This document shows, piece by piece, positions 1 through 9,400 of a stretch of 64,000 bases of DNA. A program made the translations under genes and the position numbers. Every line of letters begins with the position of its first letter. Positions within the stretch are counted from its first letter, which is position 1. This DNA comes from Streptomyces collinus. Lineage in GTDB: Bacteria > Actinomycetota > Actinomycetes > Streptomycetales > Streptomycetaceae. The notes beneath the pieces were generated by a model. That model saw only the letters and a list, made by a program, of their open reading frames with translations, had not been told where the DNA came from and did no database searches. The stretch is from the NCBI RefSeq assembly GCF_031348265.1, contig NZ_CP133771.1:5146001-5210000 (forward strand), read 5' to 3'.

Positions 1-144
1 CACCTGCTGGTTCTCCTCGAGCGAGCGGAAGCCGCTCGCGTTGATCGCGGAGTAGTGGACGAAGACGTCGGGGCCGCCGCCCTCCTGGGCGATGAAACCA
101 AAGCCCTTTTCGGCGTTGAACCACTTCACGGTTCCGGTAGCCAT
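1..144 (-). CDS. Cold-shock domain protein, CspA family (3' part outside window)
   Basis: The 48 visible codons begin MATGTVKWFNAEKGFGFI and contain the RNP1 motif KGFGFI and the RNP2 motif VFVHY, the two nucleic-acid-binding strands of the cold-shock fold. Members of this family are about 67 residues long, so roughly 19 residues lie beyond base 1. The protein should bind single-stranded RNA or DNA in the cytoplasm as an RNA chaperone. The ATG at 142-144 is certain because a perfect AAGGAGG lies just upstream, inside a small hairpin listed separately. It is divergent from mqnA. Streptomyces carry several paralogues, so I give no specific symbol. Confidence 0.95.
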   Translation of the reverse strand, partial: MATGTVKWFNAEKGFGFIAQEGGGPDVFVHYSAINASGFRSLEENQQV

Positions 145-161
145 AAGCCCTCCTTGGGCTT
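145..161 (-). promoter_or_regulatory. Hairpin holding the cold-shock gene's Shine-Dalgarno sequence in its loop
   Basis: Read on the minus strand, AAGCCC-AAGGA-GGGCTT is a perfect 6-bp inverted repeat with a 5-base loop, ending directly before the ATG. The Shine-Dalgarno AAGGAGG (149-155) spans the loop and the start of the 3' arm. Such a structure could expose or hide the ribosome site depending on temperature. The symmetry is visible; the regulatory role is inferred. Confidence 0.6.
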
Positions 162-465
162 CAAAAGGGTTGCCCTGCTCCAGAACCAGCAAGTGTGAAG
201 AAGAATTCCGCACAAGTGCATATGTCTGTGAATGACGAGAGCCCGCGGTCACATGCTCCGCAGGCTCTGTACTGCAAGGGAAACCAAACTGCAACTTGCG
301 ACGAGCCTAGCACGCAGGCCCCGGAATGCAATAGGGGTCAAGATCACGTCACCCGAATGTTTGAACAACCCACGGCCGACTGGCGGAAGGGGCGCCAACG
401 GCGGGCCACACCCCGGTGGCGGGGTCGCGCGCCGGTCCGTACGCCGTGAGGGCTAGCCTCACGAT
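162..465. other. Intergenic region between divergent cold-shock gene and mqnA
   Basis: I see no gene here. The 5' leader and promoter of the cold-shock gene must lie on the minus strand. On the plus side, CGTGAGG (445-451) and CCTCACG (457-463) form an inverted repeat just before the mqnA GTG. TAGCCT at 454-459 could serve as a -10 element for a nearly leaderless mqnA transcript, since no Shine-Dalgarno sequence is visible there. Confidence 0.4.
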
Positions 466-1314
466 GTGGACAATCCTCGCACCCGGCCGCGCGTCGGCCA
501 CATCCAGTTCCTGAACTGCCTGCCCCTGTACTGGGGGCTCGCGAGAACAGGCACGCTCCTCGACTTCGAGCTCTCCAAGGACACCCCGGAGAAGCTCAGC
601 GAGAAGCTGGTGCAGGGCGAACTCGACATCGGTCCGATCACCCTCGTCGAGTTCCTCCGGCACGCCGACGACCTGGTCGCCTTCCCCGACATCGCCGTCG
701 GCTGCGACGGCCCGGTCATGTCCTGCGTGATCGTCTCCCAGGTCCCCCTGGACCGGCTGGACGGCGCCCGCGTCGCCCTCGGGTCGACCTCCCGCACCTC
801 CGTCCGCCTCGCTCAGCTGCTCCTCGCCGAGCGCTTCGGCGTCCAGCCGGACTACTACACCTGCCCGCCCGACCTGAGCCTGATGATGCAGGAGGCCGAC
901 GCCGCCGTCCTCATCGGCGACGCCGCGCTGCGCGCCAACATGCTCGACGGGCCGCGCTTCGGCCTGGCCGTGCACGACCTGGGCGCGCTGTGGAAGGAGT
1001 GGACGGGCCTGCCGTTCGTCTTCGCGGTCTGGGCGGCCCGCCGCGACTACCTGGAGCGCGAGCCGGTCATCACGCGCCGGGTGCACGAGGCCTTCCTCGA
1101 CTCCCGCAACCTCTCCCTGGAGGAGGTCGGCAAGGTCGCCGAGCAGGCCGCCCGCTGGGAGGCCTTCGACGAGGAGACCCTCGCCCGCTACTTCACGACC
1201 CTCGACTTCCGCTTCGGCGGCCCGCAGCTGGCGGCGGTCGCCGAGTTCGCCCGGCGGGTCGGCCCGACGACGGGCTTCCCGGCGGACGTGAAGGTGGACC
1301 TGCTCCAGCCGTGA
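466..1314 (+). CDS. mqnA: Chorismate dehydratase MqnA
   Basis: This 282-residue cytoplasmic protein matches MqnA, which converts chorismate to 3-[(1-carboxyvinyl)oxy]benzoate, the first step of the futalosine route to menaquinone. The family pattern is clear: VGHIQFLNCLPLYWGL near the N-terminus, then ELDIGPITLVEFLRH, SRTSVRLAQLLL and DAAVLIGDAAL, in the periplasmic-binding-protein-like fold of the family. The GTG at 466 is chosen because the mature motif begins ten residues later and no other in-frame start is nearby; the ATG at 464 is out of frame. No Shine-Dalgarno is evident, so leaderless translation is possible. A second pathway gene, mqnC, lies at 49890-51089. Confidence 0.95.
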   Translation: MDNPRTRPRVGHIQFLNCLPLYWGLARTGTLLDFELSKDTPEKLSEKLVQGELDIGPITLVEFLRHADDLVAFPDIAVGCDGPVMSCVIVSQVPLDRLDGARVALGSTSRTSVRLAQLLLAERFGVQPDYYTCPPDLSLMMQEADAAVLIGDAALRANMLDGPRFGLAVHDLGALWKEWTGLPFVFAVWAARRDYLEREPVITRRVHEAFLDSRNLSLEEVGKVAEQAARWEAFDEETLARYFTTLDFRFGGPQLAAVAEFARRVGPTTGFPADVKVDLLQP

Positions 1315-1408
1315 GCCGGGCGGTGCTCCCGCACTACTCTGCTGGGGGAGTGCAGGCGTACCGGGACCGGAGCCGTCCCCGCCTGCCCACGGGGGAGGGG
1401 TGACGCCC

Positions 1409-3256
1409 ATGCGGCCGCTCGACGTCGACGAACCCACCGTCGTGGGGCCCTACCGGCTGCTCGGCCGGCTGGGCTCCGGCGGCATGGGCCGGGTCTATCT
1501 GGGCCGCAGCGCCGGTGGCCGCACGGTCGCCGTGAAGATCGTGCATCCGCATTTCGCCCTGGACGAGGAGTTCCGGGCGCGTTTCCGGCGCGAGGTCGAG
1601 GCCGCGCGCCGGGTGGGCGGCGCCTGGACGGCGCCCGTCCTGGACGCGGACCCGGGGGCGCGGGTGCCATGGGTGGCGACGGCGTACGCCGCCGGCCCGT
1701 CCCTGTCGGCCGCGGTCGCCGACGGCGGTCCCTTGCCGGCCCACACCGTACGGGCGCTGGGGGCGGGGCTCGCCGAGGCGTTGGCGGCGGTGCACGAGCT
1801 GGGGCTGGTGCACCGGGACGTGAAGCCGTCGAACGTCCTGCTGACCCTCGACGGCCCGCTCCTCATCGACTTCGGCATCGCCCGGGCCACGGACGGCACG
1901 GCGTCCCTCACCTCCACCGGCGTGTCCATCGGCTCGCCCGGCTACATGTCGCCCGAGCAGATCCTCGGCAAGGCCGTCACGGGCGCCGCCGACGTCTTCT
2001 CGCTGGGCGCGGTCCTCGCGTACGCGGCGACCGGCCGGCCTCCCTTTCCCGGGGACTCCTCCGCCGCCCTGCTCTACAAGGTCGTCCACGAGGAGCCGGA
2101 ACTCGGCCTGCTGGACGGGGAGCTGAGGGGCCTGACGGCGGAGTGCCTGACGAAGGACCCGGCGGCGCGGCCCGCCCCGGCTGAGCTGGCCCGCCGACTG
2201 GCCCCCGAGGGCGCGGCCCGGCTGGTGGCGGGCGGGTGGCTGCCGGGGGCGCTGGTGGAGCAGGTGAGCCGGAGTGCCGTGCACCTGCTGAACCTGGAGG
2301 TGACGGGAGCCGGGGCGGCGGGCGGGGCCGGGGCAGGGGCCGGGGGGCCTTCCGGGCCGGTTGGTTTCAGCAGCCCCTCGGTGGGCGGGCCGGAAGCGCC
2401 CGGGAGTGACGGGAGCGACGGTCTCGGGGTGTTCGGTCCGCCGCCGGTGATGCCATCGCCCGGGGTACTGCCGCCCGGGTCGATGCCGTCTGCGGTGACC
2501 TCTTCCGAGGCCGCCTCTTCCGGGGCGACCCCGCCCCCGGCGATGCCACTCCCGGCGATGCCACCCCCGACGATGGCCCCCACACCCCACGTCGCCGCCG
2601 TGCCCGAACCCCGGGACGGCGACCACCCGCAGGACACCGCCCCGGCCTCCGGGCCGCGCCCCGGCAGGGTCACCGTCTCCGTCGCTGCCACGTCCACGCC
2701 GGAGGGCGAGAGCGGCGGACGGGTGCGGAGGCTGAGCTGCTCCGTGGCGCTGGCGGTCGCCGGGGCGATGGCGGCCGTGACGATCGGGTCGGTGTTCGTG
2801 TTCGACCTGCTGCCGGACCGGGGCGGAGGCCAGGACGACGCGGACTCCTCCAGCGGTTCCGACTCGCCCCCGGCGGCCAGCGCGAGCTCCGCCCCCTCCG
2901 CCGGCGCGGTACCCGCCACGTACCTCGGCACCTGGGAGGGCCAGGGCATCGCCCTCGACGGCAGACTGCCCCTCGGCACGTTCCGCCTCACGGTCGAACG
3001 GACCGCCGTCGGCCAGGAACTGGGCAAGCTCCGCCAGACGGACCCGATCGGCGGCGTCTGCGTCGACGTACTCACCCTGAAGCAGGTGACGAAGACGGAA
3101 CTCGTCGCCACGTCGGTCGGCGCGAAGACCAATCACAGCGGCTGCAACCCGGCGAAGACGACCGTCCACCTCAAGCCGGTGGGCGACGACCTCCGGTACC
3201 GGTCGGAGAGCCAGGAGTCGGGTCGGCCGGAGGCGCGGATGTCGAGGGTGGGGTAG
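1409..3256 (+). CDS. Membrane-anchored Ser/Thr protein kinase (PknB-type)
   Basis: Residues 15-270 are a Hanks-type kinase: glycine loop LGSGGMG (21-27), catalytic Lys43 in AVKI, HRDVKPSN with catalytic Asp137, DFG at 154-156, and SPGYMSPEQ in the activation region. A Pro/Gly/Ala-rich linker leads to one membrane segment (about 444-468), and a secreted C-terminal domain of about 125 residues containing TYLGTWEG follows, with two cysteines that could form a disulphide. The ATG at 1409 is preferred over the GTG at 1400 because GGAGGGG then sits eight bases upstream. It is followed by a second kinase and an FHA-containing secretion ATPase, a plausible phosphotarget. Its 3' end overlaps the convergent gene by 86 bases. 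Confidence 0.93.
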   Translation: MRPLDVDEPTVVGPYRLLGRLGSGGMGRVYLGRSAGGRTVAVKIVHPHFALDEEFRARFRREVEAARRVGGAWTAPVLDADPGARVPWVATAYAAGPSLSAAVADGGPLPAHTVRALGAGLAEALAAVHELGLVHRDVKPSNVLLTLDGPLLIDFGIARATDGTASLTSTGVSIGSPGYMSPEQILGKAVTGAADVFSLGAVLAYAATGRPPFPGDSSAALLYKVVHEEPELGLLDGELRGLTAECLTKDPAARPAPAELARRLAPEGAARLVAGGWLPGALVEQVSRSAVHLLNLEVTGAGAAGGAGAGAGGPSGPVGFSSPSVGGPEAPGSDGSDGLGVFGPPPVMPSPGVLPPGSMPSAVTSSEAASSGATPPPAMPLPAMPPPTMAPTPHVAAVPEPRDGDHPQDTAPASGPRPGRVTVSVAATSTPEGESGGRVRRLSCSVALAVAGAMAAVTIGSVFVFDLLPDRGGGQDDADSSSGSDSPPAASASSAPSAGAVPATYLGTWEGQGIALDGRLPLGTFRLTVERTAVGQELGKLRQTDPIGGVCVDVLTLKQVTKTELVATSVGAKTNHSGCNPAKTTVHLKPVGDDLRYRSESQESGRPEARMSRVG

Positions 3257-3839
3257 GGGCCGCCCTGCGGCTGAGCCTGACGAGCAGGGTGATCAGCAGC
3301 GCGGCCGCCACGAGGGTGGAGACGAGGCCGACGACCCACAGCCATGGGTAGTGCACGTGCACCCAGCAGGGGCCGCCCTCGCTGTAACAGCCGGAGTCCC
3401 AGTTGCGGCGCCGTTTGGGCCGCACGGTCGTGGCGATCACCCCGGCGACCAGGTAGCAAGCGCCCAGCCCGGGCAGGGAGGCTGCCACCCAGGCCAGCGA
3501 ACGCGCCCTGTTCTTCTTCCAGTCCATCCGGGTCAGTGGCGCCACCCAGGCGAAGAAGACCACCGGCACCAGGGCGCCGACCACGCCGGTGAAGGCGTAC
3601 GCACCGCCGGGCCACGCCGGAGCGAAGTCACCCCACAGCTCGTGGCCCCAGTACATGTCCAACAGGACCAGCGGCATGATCAGGACGACGAAGCCGGGCA
3701 GCACCAGGCAACCGAACAGGCGCTCCCCGAACGTGGTCTTCACGCGGCGAAGGGACGGCGGACGCTCTGCCCTGTGCTCGTACCGCAAGGCAGATCCAGC
3801 CGCCTTTCTCCGCTTCGGCCTCGCCGAACTTCCGCTCAT
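3171..3839 (-). CDS. Integral membrane protein of unknown function, four predicted helices
   Basis: The 222-residue product has a basic N-terminus and four hydrophobic stretches at roughly residues 40-65, 80-102, 112-136 and 165-190, then a Pro/Thr/Ser-rich tail that could be cytoplasmic. I do not recognise a family. The stretch between helices 3 and 4 contains two cysteines (NWDSGCYSEGGPC) and would lie outside if the N-terminus is inside. Hydrophobicity and GC-rich third positions support a real gene. The last 86 bases overlap the kinase gene tail-to-tail, so mutual transcriptional interference is possible. The start at 3839 is the first ATG; its Shine-Dalgarno match is weak. Confidence 0.65.
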   Translation of the reverse strand: MSGSSARPKRRKAAGSALRYEHRAERPPSLRRVKTTFGERLFGCLVLPGFVVLIMPLVLLDMYWGHELWGDFAPAWPGGAYAFTGVVGALVPVVFFAWVAPLTRMDWKKNRARSLAWVAASLPGLGACYLVAGVIATTVRPKRRRNWDSGCYSEGGPCWVHVHYPWLWVVGLVSTLVAAALLITLLVRLSRRAAPTPPSTSAPPADPTPGSPTGTGGRRPPA

Positions 3840-3950
3840 GGCCCCTAATTCTCACCCTGGTTGGGGTGCTCACTACTGTGTCTGCCAAAGCGAACACCAT
3901 CACAGACGCATGACGCATGCCCCATCGGGCCATGCCGGGGAAGGCCCACC

Positions 3951-6341
3951 ATGGAGACACTGCAGCCGGACGATCCTGCGGAGTTGGGCACGTACCGACT
4001 TCTGCGAAGACTCGGTGCCGGCGGCATGGGGCGGGTCTACCTCGCCCGTTCACCCGGTGGCCGTACCGTCGCGGTGAAGGTCGTACGTCCGGACCTGGCC
4101 GCGGACGGCGATTTCCGCGACCGCTTCCGGCACGAAGTCGAGACGGCCAAGGCGGTCTCCGGCCGCTTCACCGCCCCGGTCGTGGACGCCGACCCCGACG
4201 CGCCGCTGCCGTGGCTGGCGACGTCGTACGTGCTCGGCCCGGACCTCACGGACGTGGTCACCGCGCACGGTGCCCTGCCGGAGCACACCGTCCGGGCGCT
4301 GGCCGCCGGCCTCGCCGCAGCCCTCCAGGAGGTGCACGCCGCCGGACTGATCCACCGTGACATGAAGCCGTCGAACGTCCTGCTGGCGGCAGACGGTCCG
4401 CGCGTCATCGACTTCGGCATCGCGCGGGCGGTGGACGGAAGCCGTATGACGCAGACGGGCGTCGTGGTCGGGTCTCCCGGCTACATGTCACCGGAGCAGG
4501 CGCTGGGCGAGAACATCGGCACGGCGAGTGATGTCTTCTCGCTGGGCGCCGTCCTCGCGTTCGCCGCAACCGGTCGGGGCACGTTCGGCCAAGGCGCCGC
4601 CTCGCACGCCTCGTTGCTCTATCAGGTCGTGCACGGTGATCCCGACGTCGAGGGCGTACCGCAGCAACTGCTGGGCCTCGTCCGCGCCTGCCTCGCCAAG
4701 GACCCGGCGCATCGGCCGGTTCCGGCCGAAATCGTGGCGGCGCTCGCCCCGCAGGGGGTCGAAGGCGTCCTCAGTGACTGGCTGCCGTCGGCGGTGGCCT
4801 CGACGATCGCCACGCATGCGGCCGGCATCCTGGACCTGGAGGCGCCGCAGCGGCCTCAGCCCACGGGCGCCGCGTCCTTCGGGCCCGCGCCGACGATGAC
4901 GGAGGGGGCACCGCAGTCACCGGGCATCCCCACCCCGGGCTACGGGTATCCGCAGGCCCCGGGATACGGCGGTGCCCCCGCGGCCGCCGCCCAGGGATCG
5001 CCGGCCCCCGGCTACGCCACACCGCCGGGCGGCCTTCCCGCTCCCGGGTACGGAACGCCCCCGCCGGGCCACGGCCCTCAAGGACACCCCGGTGCCCCGG
5101 GGCCGGCCTCCACTGTCGCCACCACCTCCCCTTCCCGCCGCCGTGTTCTCGGTCTCGCGCTCGGCGGTGCCGCCACCGTGACGCTGGCGGGCGGCGGCTC
5201 CGCCTGGTGGCTCAGCAGGAACGGCGACACCGCGGACGGGGCGACCGGTAAGAACGGCGCCGGTTCCGCCCGTCCCGCCGGGGAGAACTTCACCACCCCG
5301 CCGGCGGGAGTCGCCCCCCAACCCCTGTGGCACGAGACAGCGGCGGAAGACAGCACCACCACCGATGTACCCCTCCTCATTCATGACGGCCTGCTCTTGA
5401 TCAGCGGCGACCCTCTGGTGGCGTATGACGTGAAGACCGGTGAAGCCCGCTGGTCGAAGCCCGATGTCTGCGCCCCCGGTTCCCCGCTCCTGTTCCACGA
5501 CGGCAAGGTGTTCCTCGCCGACAGCGGCGTCGAGGGAGTCCTCGTCGCCCGGGACGTGAAGACCGGCAAGGAGGTGTGGCGCAGCCGACTCGGCAAGAAA
5601 CTCGGCATCGAGAGCACCATCGCCATCGACGACAAGAACGTGTACGTCACGGCAACCGACTACGCACAGGCCCAGAGCGCCACCGACTACCGCACCGCCA
5701 TCGCCGCGATCAGCCACAGCACCGGGAAGAAGGTGTGGTTGCAGCACCGCGACTGGGGCACGCGGGACTACGACGTCCAGGGCACCGTCTCCGGCAAGTA
5801 CCTCGTCTACGCGGACTCCAACCACAACCTCACCGTGCGCGACACCGCAACCGGCGACCAGTTGTGGACGCAGAAGATCGGCGACGACTGGGCCTGGCAG
5901 CCCACGGTCGCGAACGGCCTCGTCTTCCTGCCCGGCGAGAAGCTGACAGCGGTCGACGCGGAGACCGGCCGTACCCGCTGGACGCTCTCCCCCGAGGGCC
6001 GCCGCGGCTTCAACAACCCGGCCGTCATCGACGGTGTGCTCTACGTCAGCGACTACGACCGCGGCATCTGGGCCGTCGACGTCAGGACGCAGCGGCGGAT
6101 CTGGCTCTGCGAGGACCAGAACCGCGGCGGGGCGGGGACGTTCGTGAGGGCCGGCACGACGCTGTACTGCGCTGCCGGGCCTCTGTCAGGCGGCGTCATC
6201 GCCCTTGAGGCCAAGACCGGGGACGTGCGCTGGACATGGACCGATGACAAGGACTCCGGCGCCCCGTGGCAGATCGCGACGGCAGGAAACCGACTGTTGG
6301 TGACGAACGGACCGGAGATCTACGCGATGCCGGCGGTGTGA
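3951..6341 (+). CDS. Ser/Thr protein kinase with extracytoplasmic PQQ-repeat beta-propeller
   Basis: Residues 15-270 form a Hanks-type kinase closely similar to the preceding one: LGAGGMG (21-27), Lys43, HRDMKPSN with Asp137, DFG at 154-156, SPGYMSPEQ. A Pro/Gly/Tyr/Ala-rich linker of about 90 residues leads to a membrane segment near 398-420 and then to about 370 residues of repeating YDVKTGEARW / RDVKTGKEVW / VDAETGRTRW units, typical of the PQQ-like (BamB-type) beta-propeller. The propeller is probably the external sensor or protein-docking part. The ATG at 3951 follows GGGGAAGG at suitable spacing. It is upstream of and probably functionally tied to the FHA-bearing ATPase at 6440. Confidence 0.93.
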   Translation: METLQPDDPAELGTYRLLRRLGAGGMGRVYLARSPGGRTVAVKVVRPDLAADGDFRDRFRHEVETAKAVSGRFTAPVVDADPDAPLPWLATSYVLGPDLTDVVTAHGALPEHTVRALAAGLAAALQEVHAAGLIHRDMKPSNVLLAADGPRVIDFGIARAVDGSRMTQTGVVVGSPGYMSPEQALGENIGTASDVFSLGAVLAFAATGRGTFGQGAASHASLLYQVVHGDPDVEGVPQQLLGLVRACLAKDPAHRPVPAEIVAALAPQGVEGVLSDWLPSAVASTIATHAAGILDLEAPQRPQPTGAASFGPAPTMTEGAPQSPGIPTPGYGYPQAPGYGGAPAAAAQGSPAPGYATPPGGLPAPGYGTPPPGHGPQGHPGAPGPASTVATTSPSRRRVLGLALGGAATVTLAGGGSAWWLSRNGDTADGATGKNGAGSARPAGENFTTPPAGVAPQPLWHETAAEDSTTTDVPLLIHDGLLLISGDPLVAYDVKTGEARWSKPDVCAPGSPLLFHDGKVFLADSGVEGVLVARDVKTGKEVWRSRLGKKLGIESTIAIDDKNVYVTATDYAQAQSATDYRTAIAAISHSTGKKVWLQHRDWGTRDYDVQGTVSGKYLVYADSNHNLTVRDTATGDQLWTQKIGDDWAWQPTVANGLVFLPGEKLTAVDAETGRTRWTLSPEGRRGFNNPAVIDGVLYVSDYDRGIWAVDVRTQRRIWLCEDQNRGGAGTFVRAGTTLYCAAGPLSGGVIALEAKTGDVRWTWTDDKDSGAPWQIATAGNRLLVTNGPEIYAMPAV

Positions 6342-6439
6342 CGCCGGGGCGCTGGGGCGCCATGCAGGGGACTGCCATAGTCTCCGTTAGCTGAAGTTAA
6401 CGAACGTGGCCACAGGGGCCGACGGGGAGGACGACCATC

Positions 6440-9400
6440 ATGCGGATGCTGGTCACGGTCGTACGCGAAGGCGGTGAGCCGGAGGACGTCGTCGTCACCG
6501 CCGACGACACCGCCACGGCTGGCGATGTCGCGGAGGTGTTGGCGCAGGCCGTCGGACAAGGCATCAACCCGCGGGGTGTCGGGTCGGAGAACGTCGTGGC
6601 CATGCCCGGGACCTCCCTGGCCTCGCTGCCCGGCTACGGAACGGCGGTCTCCGGGGCGCCGGTGCTGTGGGCGGACGGTGAGCTGTGCGACCCCGCGGCA
6701 CCGGCGGCCGGCGCCCTGCGGGACGGCATGCGCGTCTCCGTCGACCCCTCGATAGGCCCGCTGCTGCGCAAGGGCGAGCCGGTCGGACAGTACGAACTGC
6801 GCGTGGCGGGCGGTCCCGGCGCGGGGCGGGTGGTCCGGCTGGGCGTCGGCGCGGCAACCGCCGGATCGGCGCCGACCTGTTCGCTCCCCTTGCCGGACGC
6901 CTCACTGCCGGCGGTCGCCCTCCGGCTGACCATCGACCTCCAGGGCAACGTCACCCTCACCCCGGAGACCGGCACCGGTGCCCGGCTGAACGATGACGCG
7001 GTGACGGCCGGGACTCCTTGGCCCCTGGGCGGCGTCGTACGCGTGGGTGACTCGCTGCTGGTCCTCGACCAGGTGGCCGAGCCGGATGCGCATCTGTCCC
7101 TGATGAGCGAAGGCGGCCTCGCCTACAACCGCCCCCCTCGGCTGTCGCCGCTGCGGCCTCGGCGGCGGCTGGCCGTGCCGGTGCCTCCCTCCAAGGGGGA
7201 ACGGGCGCGTTTCCAGTTCATCATGGCCTTCATGCCCATGCTGTTCGGGCTGTCGATGTACTTCATCACCAAGCAGATCTACATGCTGCTGTTCTGCCTG
7301 ATGAGCCCGCTCATGATGCTGGGCCAGTGGATCAGTGAGAACCGCGAGGGCAAGAAGAAGCACAAGACGTCCCTCAAGCAGTACAAGAAGGATCTCGCGG
7401 CCCACGAGTCCGAACTCGTCACCCTCGGCAAGGAAGAACAGCGCGCCCGCCGCGAGGACAACCCCGACCCGGCGGAGATCCTGCTCTTCGCGACCGGACC
7501 GCGCCGCCGTCTCTGGGAGCGCCGGCTCACCGACCCGGACGCGATGCAGCTGCGTATCGGCCTAGGAGCCCTGCCCTCCGACGTGGAACTCGTCTTCGCG
7601 CGTGGCGGTTCAGCGCACGACGAGGAGCCCCCGGAACCCCCGGTCCTGCCCGACGTCCCCGTCACCCTGCCCTTCGCCCGGCTCGGCGTGGTCGGCATCG
7701 CGGGAGACCGCGCCCGTGCCCTTGCCACCGCGCGCTGGCTGAGCGTGCAGGCCGCCGTGCTGCACAGCCCTCGGGACCTGTCACTGGTCTCCCTGGCCGC
7801 GACACCGGCCGCCGGCGCCGAGTGGCACTGGGCGCACTGGCTTCCGCACACCAACCCCGACGAGGGACAGGACTGCGTCGCCCTGGTCGGTTTCGACTCG
7901 GAGGGCATCAGCCGCCGGGTCAACGAACTGCTCAACGAACTGGCTCGACGCAAGGCGGCCCGCGAGCAGCACAACATGACGGGCCAGCTCTATCCGGACG
8001 CCAACGTGCTCCTGATCCTCGACGGAGCACGGCTGCTGCGCCGCGTCCCGGGCGTTCCCCAACTCCTCACCGAGGGACCGCAGTACGGCATCTTCGCCCT
8101 CTGTATCGACGAGGACGAGCGGCTGCTTCCCGAGGAGTGCAAAGCCGTCGTGGCCTGGTCACCGGACGCGGCCCACCATGTCCGGGTGCGCGGCTACGGC
8201 CTGGAGGCCGTCGGCGATGTGCTGGCCGACCAGGTTCCGTACGAATGGTGCGAACTCCTGGCCCGCTCCCTCGCCCCGGTCCGCGACGTCAGTCGCGACG
8301 ACGCCGATTCCGCCCTGCCCACCTCGGCCCGGCTGCTGAACCTGCTGAACATGCCCAACCCGGCGGGTACCGAAGTGGAACGCATCTGGCGGGCAGGTGG
8401 ATCGACCACGGCCGCACCCATCGGACTCGCCGCCGACGGCGCGTTCGTCCTGGACATCCGCCGTGACGGGCCGCACGCGCTGGTCGCCGGTACGACGGGT
8501 GCCGGTAAGTCCGAGCTGCTCCAGACGATCATCGCCTCGCTGGCGGTCGCCAACCGTCCCGACGCCCTGAACTACGTCCTCATCGACTACAAGGGCGGCA
8601 GCGCGTTCATGGACTGCGCCCGCCTGCCCCATACCGTCGGCATGGTCAGCGACCTCGACGCCCATCTGACCGAGCGGGCCCTCGCCTCACTCGCGGCCGA
8701 GCTGCATCGCCGGGAGCGCATCCTCTTCGATGCGGCGGCCAAGGACATCGAGGACTACAACGACACCCGCAAGCTCCGCCCCGAACTGGAGCCGATGCCC
8801 CGGCTCGTGCTCGTCATCGACGAGTTCGCGTCCTTGGTCGCCGAACTGCCCGACTTCATCGCGGGCTTGGTCGACATCGCGCGCCGGGGCCGCTCGCTCG
8901 GCGTGCACCTGATCCTCGCGACGCAGCGTCCCGCGGGTGTGGTGAGCGCCGACATCCGTGCCAACACCAACCTCCGCATCGCCCTGCGCGTCACCGACGC
9001 CTCCGAGTCGATGGACGTCATCGACGCACCGGACTCGGGCGCGATCGCCAAGTCGACTCCAGGGCGCATGTACGTGCGTTCCGGCGCCCAGTCCCTGGTC
9101 GGCGTGCAGTCGGCCCGTATCGGTGGCCGTCGCCCCGCCACGGGCCAGACGGGCCCGAAGGCCACGCTGATCCCGTTGCCGTGGAACGCCTATGCCCGCC
9201 CGTTGCCCAAGCGGGAGGAGGCCGAGGACGACGGCACGATGGTCACGGACCTGGCCGTCCTCGTCGACGCCGTACGCGAAGGCGCCGAGCGGATGGGCTT
9301 CGGCGAGCAGCGCAGCCCATGGCTGCCGCCGCTGGCGGAGTCCGTCACACTCGACGAACTGTCTGCCTACGGCGGTGCACCGGCCGCCCCGGACGGCGAC

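Noticed and set aside
195..456. Small plus-strand open frames of 74-84 codons upstream of mqnA
   Set aside because: They overlap each other, have no ribosome site and show no coding bias.
445..463. Inverted repeat before mqnA as a terminator or operator
   Set aside because: Short arms and its position over the presumed promoter make a specific role unsupported; only noted in the intergenic entry.
5130..5220. A twin-arginine-like motif (SRRRVLGLALGG) in the second kinase
   Set aside because: It is internal, behind a cytoplasmic kinase domain, and works as the start of a membrane anchor rather than a Tat signal peptide.
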